DNA from: Wolbachia endosymbiont (group B) of Parapoynx stratiotata
GTDB taxonomy: Bacteria > Pseudomonadota > Alphaproteobacteria > Rickettsiales > Anaplasmataceae
NCBI RefSeq assembly: GCF_947250635.1
Contig: NZ_OX366335.1
Span: 248,001-312,000, forward strand
Reading direction: 5' to 3'
Length of the DNA: 64,000 bases
Below, in pieces: positions 56,316-64,000 of this stretch. Under the pieces are notes generated by a model, which was not told the origin of the DNA, did not search any database, and saw nothing but the letters and a program-made list of their open reading frames with translations. Both the position numbers and the translations under genes were made by a program. How positions within the stretch are numbered: the first letter of the stretch is position 1; the number at the start of each line of letters is the position of its first letter.

Positions 56316-56873
56316 ATGCCAATTTATATTAGATTTGAAAATAACAAACAGATAGAAGTAACAGTACTTGAAAATAAGCCAACTGGGAATGATTGGTATG
56401 AAGCACCAAAGAATTTCGACTGGCAAAAAAGTTATTGTTTAACAGAAGGAGGAGAAATTGCTCAGTGTACTAGAGAAGATATACAAAAGGAGTTGCTGGA
56501 TAATGCGAAGCTTTGTGCATTTGATAGTATGCGTTTTTATTATGATAGCTATATTAACCAATATGCAGGGAATTCTCACCAAAAAGCTAAATCTTATGAG
56601 ATTCAAGCAGAAGCCGCAAAAAACATTCTAGCAGCACCAGAATCTATAAATAAAAAAGATGCAGCAATTATAGAGCCTTTAGCAAGAGTGAGAGGAATTT
56701 CAGTAGTAGAGATGGCAAAAATAATTCAAGAGAAGGCAAAAAAAGCAGTAAAAGAAATAATGAAATGTGAAGAATTGGAAGACATCGCCAAGAAGAAAAT
56801 TAAAGAAGTCAAAAGTGAAGAAGAGCTACAGACTTTGCTCGATGATTTCAGGAAAAAAATGCAAGAAAGTTAA
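56316..56873 (+). CDS. Tail-fibre-linked protein, possible fibre assembly factor
   Basis: This 185-residue protein starts with a small beta domain (IYIRFENNKQIEVTVLENKP) followed by a helical Lys/Glu-rich part. Tail-fibre assembly chaperones often start with such a domain and follow the fibre gene. I place it there by context; sequence support is weak. Confidence 0.5.
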   Translation: MPIYIRFENNKQIEVTVLENKPTGNDWYEAPKNFDWQKSYCLTEGGEIAQCTREDIQKELLDNAKLCAFDSMRFYYDSYINQYAGNSHQKAKSYEIQAEAAKNILAAPESINKKDAAIIEPLARVRGISVVEMAKIIQEKAKKAVKEIMKCEELEDIAKKKIKEVKSEEELQTLLDDFRKKMQES

Positions 56874-56884
56874 AAAGGGAAGAA

Positions 56885-58042
56885 ATGCCAGAAGAATTTT
56901 TACACGGAGTAAAGGTTATTGAGGTAACCTCAGGAGCAAGATCAGTACGTACAGCTAAATCATCAGTGATAGGTGTAATTGGTACTGCCCCTGAAGCTGA
57001 TGAGCAAAAATTTCCACTCAATAGTCCAGTATTAATAGCAGGAAGCTTAAAGGAAGCAGCAAAGCTTGGGAAAAGTGGAACACTACCTTCTGCAATAAAC
57101 GGAATATTTTCCCAAATTGGTGCAACAGTAGTAGTTATTCGAGTTGAAGAAAGTGAAGCTATTCAAAATATAATTGGTGGAGTTGATGAAGAGACTGGAA
57201 AATATCAGGGAATTCAAGCATTCCTCAGCAGTGAAAGCATAATACATGTTGCCCCAAGAATACTAATTGCACCTCAGTTTACTCATCAATTGCCTGAATC
57301 TGAAAATCCTAAAAACCCAGTAGTAGCAGCTTTGATAGGAGTAGCAGAAAAGCTAAGGGCAATAATAGTTGCAGATGGACCAAATACCAATGATGAAGAA
57401 GCCATAAAATGGAGAAAAAGTGTAGGTAGCTCAAGAGTTTACGTTGTTGACCCATGGGTTAAGGTGTTTATTGAAGGAAAAGAAGAAATTTTGCCGTCTA
57501 GCCCATTTGTAGCTGGTTTAATAGCGAAAGTAGATAGCGAACAAGGATTTTGGCATTCACCTTCAAATAAAGAAATAAACGGTATTGTTGGCACAAGCAG
57601 GCCTATTGATTTTACGCTCGGTAATACAAATTGTAGAGCAAACCACTTAAATGAAAATGAAGTAACAACGATAATTCATCAAAATGGCTATAGGCTTTGG
57701 GGAAATAGAACATGTTCAAATGACTCAAAATGGGCTTTTCTGTCAGTGAGAAGGACTGCAGATTTAATCAACGATAGTCCACTTCGAGCTCATTTATGGG
57801 CAGCTGATCGCAATATTACCAAAACTTATATAGATGATGTGATTGAGGGAGTAAATTCTTATCTTGCAAATTTAAAAGCGCAAGGGGCGATTATTAGCGG
57901 AAAGTGTTATGCAACTCCAGAGCTCAATACACCAACAAATATTGCAAGCGGAAAAGTGTCTTTTGATTTTGAGTTCACGCCACCATATCCAGCTGAACAG
58001 ATTACTTTCAGGTCACACCTTGTGAGTGGCGCAATATTGTAA
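56885..58042 (+). CDS. Contractile tail sheath protein (P2 FI-like)
   Basis: This 385-residue protein has the sheath pattern HGVKVIEVTSGARSVRTAKS, SVIGVIGTAPEAD and WGNRTCSNDSKWAFLSVRRT. The ending FEFTPPYPAEQITF is also typical of P2-like sheaths. It forms the contracting outer tube, encoded just before the tube gene. Confidence 0.93.
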   Translation: MPEEFLHGVKVIEVTSGARSVRTAKSSVIGVIGTAPEADEQKFPLNSPVLIAGSLKEAAKLGKSGTLPSAINGIFSQIGATVVVIRVEESEAIQNIIGGVDEETGKYQGIQAFLSSESIIHVAPRILIAPQFTHQLPESENPKNPVVAALIGVAEKLRAIIVADGPNTNDEEAIKWRKSVGSSRVYVVDPWVKVFIEGKEEILPSSPFVAGLIAKVDSEQGFWHSPSNKEINGIVGTSRPIDFTLGNTNCRANHLNENEVTTIIHQNGYRLWGNRTCSNDSKWAFLSVRRTADLINDSPLRAHLWAADRNITKTYIDDVIEGVNSYLANLKAQGAIISGKCYATPELNTPTNIASGKVSFDFEFTPPYPAEQITFRSHLVSGAIL

Positions 58043-58056
58043 AAGGAGAAAGAGAG

Positions 58057-58560
58057 ATGCTACCAAAGATCCTAAAGAATTTTAACGTATTTGTTGATGG
58101 TCGTGGTTATGCAGGAAAAATAGATGAAGTAACCTTGCCAAAACTTACCATAAAAACAGAAGAATACAGAGCTGGTGGTATGGATATTCCAATAAATATT
58201 GATATGGGCATGGAAAAGCTTGAAGCAGATTTCACTTTTTCTGAATATGACTCTGAGCTCTTTAGACTTTTCGGATTGATAAACAATAATGCTGTTTCTC
58301 TTACTTTACGGGGAGGATTACAAGGAAGTAATAGTGAAGCTGAATCTGTAGTAGTTAACTTAAGAGGGCTCTTTAAAGAACTTGATTTTGGTAGCTGGAA
58401 ACCTGCTGAAAAAGCAACACTAAAATGCACTGTAGCTGCCAACTATTATAAGCTCACTATTGATGGCAAAGAATTGATTGAAATTGATGCAGAAAACATG
58501 ATTCGCAAGATCGATGGTGTTGATCAAATGGCTTCTATGCGCACAGCCTTAGGAATTTGA
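58057..58560 (+). CDS. Major tail tube protein (P2 FII-like)
   Basis: This 167-residue P2-type tube protein has NVFVDGRGYAGKIDEVTLPK, MDIPINIDMGMEKLEADFTF and WKPAEKATLKCTVAANYYKL. It forms the rigid inner tube inside the sheath. Confidence 0.93.
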   Translation: MLPKILKNFNVFVDGRGYAGKIDEVTLPKLTIKTEEYRAGGMDIPINIDMGMEKLEADFTFSEYDSELFRLFGLINNNAVSLTLRGGLQGSNSEAESVVVNLRGLFKELDFGSWKPAEKATLKCTVAANYYKLTIDGKELIEIDAENMIRKIDGVDQMASMRTALGI

Positions 58561-58576
58561 GTAAGAAGGTAAAGTA

Positions 58577-58828
58577 ATGCAAAAAATTAAATTAACTGAA
58601 CCAATAAAAATCGATGGGATTTTAGTTTCAGAGTTAACTCTACGCCGTCCAAAAGTGCGAGATCGTTTAGCTGTTGAACGTATGAGTAATAACGATGCAG
58701 AGAAGGAAGTAGCACTGATTGCAAATCTTGCAAGTATTTCAAGAGAAGCAGTAGAAGAACTTGATCTTGCAGACTACAATAAGATTCAGGGAGCGTTACA
58801 AGGTTTTTTGTCTCAGCAGAAGACTTGA
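58577..58828 (+). CDS. Tail assembly protein E (P2 gpE-like)
   Basis: This 83-residue protein (IKIDGILVSELTLRRPKVRD) sits between the tube and tape-measure genes. There P2-like phages encode a tail assembly chaperone. Its 3' end contains the slippery heptamer used to make the extended form. Confidence 0.82.
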   Translation: MQKIKLTEPIKIDGILVSELTLRRPKVRDRLAVERMSNNDAEKEVALIANLASISREAVEELDLADYNKIQGALQGFLSQQKT

Positions 58829-58944
58829 GGCTGAGCGTATTATCGCTTAGCTCAATGGTTGGTGGTGGAATCAATCAGTGGCTTGATATGGATATTGAAG
58901 AATTTATTACGTGGTTTGAAAGTAGCGGAAAATTATACAAATGA
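58577..58944 (+). CDS. Extended E+E' tail assembly protein by -1 frameshift
   Basis: Slipping back one base at 58804-58810 continues the gpE frame into ...FFVSAEDLRLSVLSLSS, then MVGGGINQWLDMDIEEFITW, stopping at 58942-58944. The extension ends right at the ATG of the tape measure. The WLDMDIEEFITWFE ending matches the GpE' type. P2 uses the same device; expression here is inferred. Confidence 0.75.
58804..58810 (+). promoter_or_regulatory. Programmed -1 frameshift site T TTT TTG
   Basis: The heptamer is in the correct phase relative to gpE (GGT TTT TTG). It is identical to the slippery site reported for P2 E/E'. Confidence 0.75.
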
Positions 58945-61121
58945 AAGCAATTTCTATAGTAATTGGAGCAACACTGCAAAGCAGTTTTAATAGTACGATA
59001 GCAGGTAGTACGAAGCAGCTTTCTCGTATTGGTAGTACGATAAAACAACTTGAATCATCAAGTAAATCAATATCCAAGTTTAAAGAGCTCAGCCACGATG
59101 CTCTGCTTGCTAGGCGTTCTTGGAATGAGCTAGAAATAAAAACAAAATCTCTGGCTAAACAGATAAAAAATGCAGAAGCACCAAGTAAGAGCCTGCAAAA
59201 TGAATTTACAAAATCTAAAGCTGCAGCACTGAAAGCTAAAACAGCTTATTTACAAAAAAGAAGTGCTCTCCACCATTTACGCACGGAGTTCAGTAAAAGT
59301 GGTAGAGATATAAAATCTCTTATTGGAGACCAAGCTAAACTTGGCTCTTCTATTGAAAAGCTTAAAAATAACTATACGGCTTTAAATTCCGTAATGCAAA
59401 AACGTAAAGGAGTTTTAGCGCAAAGAGCAAATTTTAGAGCTCAAATGATGGATGCTGTAGCACTTGGCCTCACACTTGCTGCACCACTTAAGGCTGCAAT
59501 TAGTTTTGAGAGTGCCATGGCTGATGTAAAGAAAGTTGTAAAGTTTGAAGATACAGATGTAAATGGCTTAACAAAACTTGGGGAAACATTAAAGGAAATG
59601 TCGCGTACAATTCCGCTATCTGCAGCAGAACTTGCGCAAATTACTGCAAGTGGTGGTCAACTTGGTATTAAAGCTAAAGATCTTACGACTTTTACAGACA
59701 CTGTGGCCAAAATGGCAACTGCATTTGATATGTCAGCAGAAGAGGCAGGAGATGCTATTGCTAAACTTTCTAATATTTATCAAATTGAAATTGGTGAAAT
59801 GGCAAATATTGGTGATGCAATAAATCATATTTCTGATAACACTGCAGCAAAAGCTAAAGACATTGTTCCGACGCTAAACAGAATCGGTGGTACAGCAAGG
59901 CAATTTGGTTTAACTGCAGTGGAGGCAGGAGCCTTAGCAAGTAGCTTCATTAGTCTTGGTAAAGCTCCTGAAAAGGCAGGCACAGCAATCAATGCAATGC
60001 TTAGCAAACTACAAACAGCGAGTAAACAAGGTGGCAATTTTCAAAAAGCTTTTCAGCAGCTAAAAATAAATGCCAAGGAATTTGAAAAAGCAATTGGCAA
60101 GAATGCACAAGGCACATTAGTTAAGTTTTTAGAAATAATTGCAAAACTAGATAAGCAAGAACGTTCTAGTGTTCTTTTTGATCTCTTTGGCCTTGAATAT
60201 CAAGATGATATAGCACTACTCATTGGTAGTCTTGATGAGTACAAAAAATCTTTACGATTAATAAACGAGGAATATAAGGGCTCAATGCAAAGGGAGTTTG
60301 AAAACAGAGCAAATACTACAGCAAATAACCTTCAGTTACTTAAAAACTCAATAGCAGAAGTGGGAATGAATCTTGGTTCTGTATTATTACCACCTTTAAA
60401 TTTTACTGTTAATCTTCTAAAGTCAGCAACTACACAAGTAGCACTTTATGCCAAGGAGTATAGAGTACTGACTACAGTAGTCATAAGTACGATTGCAGCG
60501 TTGATTAGCATTAAAATAGCAGCCATATCTCTTGGATATGCTTGGACTTTTGTAAAAGGTTCCTTATTGGCTCTTTTATCTACTTGGAAAGTGTTTGGAT
60601 CTGTTATTACTTTGGTAAAAATAGGTCTTTATTCTACTTCTGCAGTTTTTCCAGCAATAATTGCTGGATTTAAAGCATTGACAATTGCCGTAATGAGCAA
60701 CCCTATGGGGCTGATTATTGGTGGTCTTGCTGTTGCTGCAACTTTGATAATTACCAAATGGCAAGCAGTAAAGAACTTTTTTGTTACTATCTGGGAATCA
60801 GTGAAAATTGTATGGAAGTCTTTTTCTGATTGGGTAGGAAAATTTTGGAATAATATTACTCAGCCCTTTAGAACAATCAGTAATCTGTGGAATAAAAGAA
60901 ATGAGTCTAAACTAGAAGTTAAGTCTGTAAATAACGTTATAAGTGATTCTCTTAAGTACCCCATTGCGGCACACAGTAAAGCTATAGAGAATAAAACTCA
61001 AAATAATCACTTCAGTATTAATATTCATTCAACCCCTGGGCAAGATACACGTAGCATTGCTGATGAAGTAATGGAGCGAATTAGAGAGCAATTTAGTGGC
61101 GCACTTTACGATATAAATTAA
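58941..61121 (+). CDS. Tail tape measure protein
   Basis: This 726-residue protein sets tail length. The N-terminal about 180 residues are coiled-coil. The TMP domain follows (AISFESAMADVKKVVKFEDT, LTKLGETLKEMSRTIPLSAA, ELAQITASGGQLGI). Hydrophobic segments lie at about 505-615. Its ATG overlaps the E' stop. Confidence 0.92.
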   Translation: MKAISIVIGATLQSSFNSTIAGSTKQLSRIGSTIKQLESSSKSISKFKELSHDALLARRSWNELEIKTKSLAKQIKNAEAPSKSLQNEFTKSKAAALKAKTAYLQKRSALHHLRTEFSKSGRDIKSLIGDQAKLGSSIEKLKNNYTALNSVMQKRKGVLAQRANFRAQMMDAVALGLTLAAPLKAAISFESAMADVKKVVKFEDTDVNGLTKLGETLKEMSRTIPLSAAELAQITASGGQLGIKAKDLTTFTDTVAKMATAFDMSAEEAGDAIAKLSNIYQIEIGEMANIGDAINHISDNTAAKAKDIVPTLNRIGGTARQFGLTAVEAGALASSFISLGKAPEKAGTAINAMLSKLQTASKQGGNFQKAFQQLKINAKEFEKAIGKNAQGTLVKFLEIIAKLDKQERSSVLFDLFGLEYQDDIALLIGSLDEYKKSLRLINEEYKGSMQREFENRANTTANNLQLLKNSIAEVGMNLGSVLLPPLNFTVNLLKSATTQVALYAKEYRVLTTVVISTIAALISIKIAAISLGYAWTFVKGSLLALLSTWKVFGSVITLVKIGLYSTSAVFPAIIAGFKALTIAVMSNPMGLIIGGLAVAATLIITKWQAVKNFFVTIWESVKIVWKSFSDWVGKFWNNITQPFRTISNLWNKRNESKLEVKSVNNVISDSLKYPIAAHSKAIENKTQNNHFSINIHSTPGQDTRSIADEVMERIREQFSGALYDIN

Positions 61122-61124
61122 ATT

Positions 61125-61541
61125 ATGTTATCTCTTGGTCCATATAGATTTTCATTAATTGAGCAAGGCTTTACACGCAGAAGTGAATATCGCTGGCCTG
61201 CACTTGAGCGTATTGGGGAAAAGCCATTGCTTCAAAGTATTGGTCCTGGAGAGGACATTGTTGAGCTTGCAGGAGTAATCTATTCAGGAGGGCTGAAGCA
61301 AATAAATAATATGCGAAATTCATCAAAACCTTTCTTACTCATTGATGGCCAAGGTAACATTTTAGGCCATTTTGTTATCGTGAAAATAGAAGAAACGCAG
61401 AAATATTTTTTTCCAAATGGTGAACCAAGAAAGATTGAGTTTCACTTAAGTTTGAAGCACTACGATAACGTGTTGTTAGATGGATCACTAAATAATCCCG
61501 TTGACAATATACAACTTGATGATGATGTACTACAAAACTAA
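61125..61541 (+). CDS. Tail protein U (P2 gpU)
   Basis: This 138-residue protein has the gpU pattern SLGPYRFSLIEQGFTRRSEY, RWPALERIGEKPLLQSIGPG and EDIVELAGVIYSGGLKQI. It is a tail completion protein after the tape measure, as in P2. Confidence 0.92.
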   Translation: MLSLGPYRFSLIEQGFTRRSEYRWPALERIGEKPLLQSIGPGEDIVELAGVIYSGGLKQINNMRNSSKPFLLIDGQGNILGHFVIVKIEETQKYFFPNGEPRKIEFHLSLKHYDNVLLDGSLNNPVDNIQLDDDVLQN

Positions 61542-61725
61542 AGAAAATGATATGTTAGATTTGATCTGTTGGAAGCACTATGGATTCAGCTCAGAAGCAG
61601 TTGAGGTTGTGTTAAGAGCTAATCCTGGACTTGCAGAGTATGAACTTCTTCCTGCAGGCTTAATTATTAAATTGCCTGTCATTCAAAGAACGATACAAAA
61701 GCAAGTAGTAAAACTATGGGATTAA
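61525..61725 (+). CDS. Tail protein X (P2 gpX)
   Basis: The protein is about 67 residues and LysM-like: YKTKENDMLDLICWKHYGFS, then LEANPGL-type RANPGLAEYELLPAG. Three ATG codons (61519, 61522, 61525) are possible starts. I use the last because it best fits the family start. It overlaps gpU. Confidence 0.88.
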   Translation: MYYKTKENDMLDLICWKHYGFSSEAVEVVLRANPGLAEYELLPAGLIIKLPVIQRTIQKQVVKLWD

Positions 61726-61726
61726 A

Positions 61727-62716
61727 ATGACACCAGACTTTAGTATTTCAGTAGAAGGCATTTCCATCACTGAGTTGATAAAAAGTCGGTTAGTATCAAT
61801 GCATATTACTGATGAAGCTGGAGTAATAAGTGATACTGCTGTAATTCATCTTGATGACCGTGATTCATTATTTGAGATTCCTAGAACTGGAGCAAAGCTG
61901 AATATTTTGCTTGGATATAAGGAAACTGGCATTATGCCGATGGGAGATTACATAGTAAATGAAATTACGATACAAGGTCCACCACAAGCACTAAAGATTA
62001 AAAGTCATGCAGCAGATTTAAAACAGTCTTTAAAGGAACAAGTATTTAATGAGTGGCATCAAATTACTTTAAATGATTTGGTGGAAAAAATTGCAGGTAA
62101 CCATTGCTATAAAGCTAAAGTTGCTGCAGAGTTTGCAAATATCATGATATCACATATTGATCAGGCTGCAGAGAGCGATATGCATTTTTTGACCAGGCTT
62201 GCTCAAATTTATGGAGCAATAGCAAAACCTGCTGGAGGATATTTACTTTTTGTTTCAAAAGGAAAAGCAAAATCAGTTACAGGAAAAACTTTAAGCACTA
62301 TTACTTTAACACCTGGAGATATTACAAGTTGGAGAGTAAGATTTAATGAGCGTAATCAATATGGCTCGGTTATTGCCTATTGGTATGATTATGAGAAAGC
62401 AGAGACGATGACGGAAAAAATGGGTAATCAGGAACCAAGCTATATTCTACGAGATATTTATGCAAGTAGTGATTTGGCGCAAAGTGCAGCATCTGCAAAA
62501 TTAAATCAGCTGATGAGTGGTGCAGCAACACTAAATATCACAATGCCAGGGAGTCCTGAATTATTTGCCGAAGCAAAGATCAACCTTTTGGGGTTTCACA
62601 AGGGAGTTTATGGTGATTGGATAATAAATAAGGCTGAGCATGTGATTGATAACCTGGGTTATCGTACTATCATCACAGCTGCTATGGGAATAATTGATAG
62701 TGAGAAAGTAAATTGA
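61727..62716 (+). CDS. Tail protein D / late control protein (P2 gpD)
   Basis: This 329-residue protein has the gpD hub pattern LISMHITDEAG-type start (RLVSMHITDEAGVISDTAVI), SDMHFLTRLAQIYGAIAKPA, and ITSWRVRFNERNQYGSVIAY. It is the baseplate hub that carries the spike. It ends in overlap with a convergent ankyrin gene. Confidence 0.92.
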   Translation: MTPDFSISVEGISITELIKSRLVSMHITDEAGVISDTAVIHLDDRDSLFEIPRTGAKLNILLGYKETGIMPMGDYIVNEITIQGPPQALKIKSHAADLKQSLKEQVFNEWHQITLNDLVEKIAGNHCYKAKVAAEFANIMISHIDQAAESDMHFLTRLAQIYGAIAKPAGGYLLFVSKGKAKSVTGKTLSTITLTPGDITSWRVRFNERNQYGSVIAYWYDYEKAETMTEKMGNQEPSYILRDIYASSDLAQSAASAKLNQLMSGAATLNITMPGSPELFAEAKINLLGFHKGVYGDWIINKAEHVIDNLGYRTIITAAMGIIDSEKVN

Positions 62717-63209
62717 TAATTTCCTCATAAATATCTTCTTTATTATTGTTTAATTCCTCTACAGCAAGATCTAAAGGAGTTTTTTTATCTTTGTTTTTAG
62801 CAAGAGGATTTGCTCCATTTTGCAGTAGAAATTTAGCAATTCCCAGATGTCCTTTTCGTGCAGCATAGTGCAAAGCTGTCCAGCTAAAAGCGTCAGTAGT
62901 ATTTACATCAATGCCCTCTTCAATTAGAAATTTTACAACTTCTAAACAATCTCCGCTTGTGGCATAGTGTAATGATGTTGCACCAAAATAATAGGTATCA
63001 TTGATATTTACTGTGTTTTTTACTAAGGATTTTACGTTATCCAAATTGCAACTTTCAGCTGCAATGCGTAATGCTATTCTATCCTCACTAGTTGTTTTAC
63101 TTTTTATTGGTATATTTTTTGACGGTTTAAAATGCTGAAACAAAAAAATGGCGCATATTATTGGTATTATCGAATTTATTAATAATTTTCGAACAAGGTT
63201 AGATTTCAT
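62682..63209 (-). CDS. Membrane-anchored ankyrin-repeat protein
   Basis: The 175-residue protein has an N-terminal signal-anchor (LVRKLLINSIIPIICAIFLF) and about three ankyrin repeats (DTYYFGATSLHYATSGDC, AFSWTALHYAARKGHLGIAK, KDKKTPLDLAVEELN). The anchored topology would place the repeats outside the cytoplasm. It is the only minus-strand gene between tail and lysis genes and overlaps the gpD end by 35 bp. This makes it a likely accessory gene with its own promoter. Confidence 0.82.
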   Translation of the reverse strand: MKSNLVRKLLINSIIPIICAIFLFQHFKPSKNIPIKSKTTSEDRIALRIAAESCNLDNVKSLVKNTVNINDTYYFGATSLHYATSGDCLEVVKFLIEEGIDVNTTDAFSWTALHYAARKGHLGIAKFLLQNGANPLAKNKDKKTPLDLAVEELNNNKEDIYEEIINLLSHYQLFP

Positions 63210-63270
63210 GTCTATTATATTAGATGTATTACCTACTTAATGCAATTTTACTTAAAAAAATTTCTTAAGA

Positions 63271-63305
63271 TTTTTTGGACGTATTTTTGATGAATCTTGT
63301 ATATA
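63271..63305 (+). promoter_or_regulatory. Phage-type promoter of the lysis genes
   Basis: TTTTTTGGAC ends at 63280; after 15 bases CTTGTATATA follows (63296-63305). It points to the small membrane protein and patatin genes. Confidence 0.78.
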
Positions 63306-63340
63306 TCAGTAAGCAGCTCTTTTTACAAAGGAACTTTAAG

Positions 63341-63559
63341 GTGAAAAACACAGGAAAAATCCCTGTGGCAGTAATTGCTACTATGGTGATACAAACAATA
63401 ACATTGATCTGGTGGCTGGCTAAGCTCGACTTAAGAGTGCACATGCATGATAAATTTATAGAGCAAAATCAAAGGACTACAGAAATCATCTATCGCCTTG
63501 AAGAAAGAGTTAAAAACCTCGCTGAAGAAGTTAATGAACTTGAGCAGAAACACAAATAA
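63341..63559 (+). CDS. Small membrane protein with coiled coil, possible holin-like
   Basis: From GTG at 63341, the 72-residue protein has one membrane segment (VAVIATMVIQTITLIWWLA) and a C-terminal coiled coil (RLEERVKNLAEEVNELEQK). It overlaps the patatin gene by 26 bp. Position and size suggest a holin- or spanin-type partner, but this is not proven. The upstream TTG at 63275 lies within the promoter and is rejected. Confidence 0.6.
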   Translation: MKNTGKIPVAVIATMVIQTITLIWWLAKLDLRVHMHDKFIEQNQRTTEIIYRLEERVKNLAEEVNELEQKHK

Positions 63560-64000
63560 AAAAGTGGCAAAGTATATTTTATCGGTTGATGGAGGTGGAA
63601 TTAGAGGAATAATTCCTGCTATTATTCTAGCAGAAATTGAATCTAGGACAAAAAAGCCAATTTCTCAAATTTTTGACTTAATGGCAGGAACCTCAACCGG
63701 TGGGATTATTGTTGCTGGACTTTGTAAAAGCAATAAACCTCAATACTCTGCCAATGATTTAGTTGGACTTTACCAAGAGTATGGAGCTTATATCTTTCAA
63801 TCATCATTTTGGAGAAAATCAATTGCTTCTTGGCTGAGTGGTTCTCAGTACTCGTATAGAAATATGGAATTTATTCTCAACAAATACTTTGGTGAAAGTA
63901 CTATGGCCGATGTTGCAAGTAATCTACTACTCACCAGTTATGATATTCACAATAGTTGTGAATTTTTCTTCAAAAATTGGAAAGAAAAAAACATTAAGTT
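63534..64000 (+). CDS. Patatin-like phospholipase (3' end outside window)
   Basis: From ATG 63534, the frame stays open to the window edge. It has the oxyanion-hole motif DGGGIRG and the nucleophile motif GTSTGG (GxSxG). Patatins hydrolyse phospholipids with a Ser-Asp dyad; the Asp lies beyond the window. Such a gene is established in phage WO and proposed to act in membrane lysis at phage release. It overlaps the small membrane protein and shares its promoter. Confidence 0.88.
   Translation, partial: MNLSRNTNKKVAKYILSVDGGGIRGIIPAIILAEIESRTKKPISQIFDLMAGTSTGGIIVAGLCKSNKPQYSANDLVGLYQEYGAYIFQSSFWRKSIASWLSGSQYSYRNMEFILNKYFGESTMADVASNLLLTSYDIHNSCEFFFKNWKEKNIK

Noticed and set aside
1-64000. tRNA genes and cytoplasmic-incompatibility (cif) genes
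   Set aside because: I looked for tRNA T-loop/acceptor patterns and for cif-like deubiquitinase or nuclease genes near the prophage and saw none in this window; the unseen prophage part may differ.

Overview
The window is an AT-rich alphaproteobacterial chromosome segment that fits Wolbachia (Anaplasmataceae). The indicators are VirB6 paralogues in tandem, a CtrA regulator, a compact FtsZ ending in a [14 protein letters not shown] peptide, abundant ankyrin-repeat genes, many small lineage-restricted membrane proteins, decayed mobile-element scars, and a large WO-type temperate prophage. The supergroup or strain cannot be decided from the sequence alone.

Chromosomal part (about 1-27650). The window opens in a type IV secretion cluster: the 3' part of one VirB6-like gene, a large lipoprotein-type VirB6 and an overlapping accessory gene. 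rsmD follows, then a scar holding a frameshifted serine-recombinase remnant and an 87-bp perfect palindrome. Next come sodB, an M16 peptidase, tgt-nuoE, an ankyrin gene broken at a G6 tract, a Ser/Thr-rich mucin-like membrane protein, the RNase P RNA, ctrA, gpsA-pgpA-GNAT-PAS, sdhB, ybeY and the ftsZ-EVE pair. The segment ends in a 3' fragment of comM.

Prophage (about 27650-64000, continuing past the window). A large serine recombinase lies against the comM fragment and overlaps it out of frame, so comM is the likely integration site and this is one prophage end. After it come an unrecognised two-gene operon (29558-31829), a leftward replication/recombination operon (toprim-ATPase, RepA-like ATPase, DUF669-like protein, Sak4-like ATPase) and a phage sigma factor. 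An 800-bp non-coding region with TTCCTAA repeats and a very AT-rich tract follows. The rightward structural genes begin with a RuvC-like nuclease, the small terminase, an ankyrin protein and the large terminase. Then come a lambda-type head (gpW, portal, S49 protease with nested scaffold, gpD, gpE, FII, Z, U-like), a P2-type baseplate (V, PAAR, W, J, I), tail-fibre genes, and the P2-type sheath, tube, E/E', tape measure, U, X and D genes. After these lie a second ankyrin gene and a small membrane protein overlapping a patatin-like phospholipase cut by the window edge.

How it works together. Six copies of a bipartite motif, TTG(G/A)AC-N15-CTTGTATAT, with exactly conserved spacing, occur only in the prophage. 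They lie before the recombinase, the replication operon, the RuvC/packaging genes (twice), the tail-fibre genes and the lysis genes. The best reading is a phage-specific promoter class, probably read by the prophage's own sigma factor (36464-36955), which has no such motif before it. Other P2- or lambda-like devices are visible: a T TTT TTG slippery site joining E and E', and an internal strong ribosome-binding site inside the head protease that would give a separate scaffold protein.
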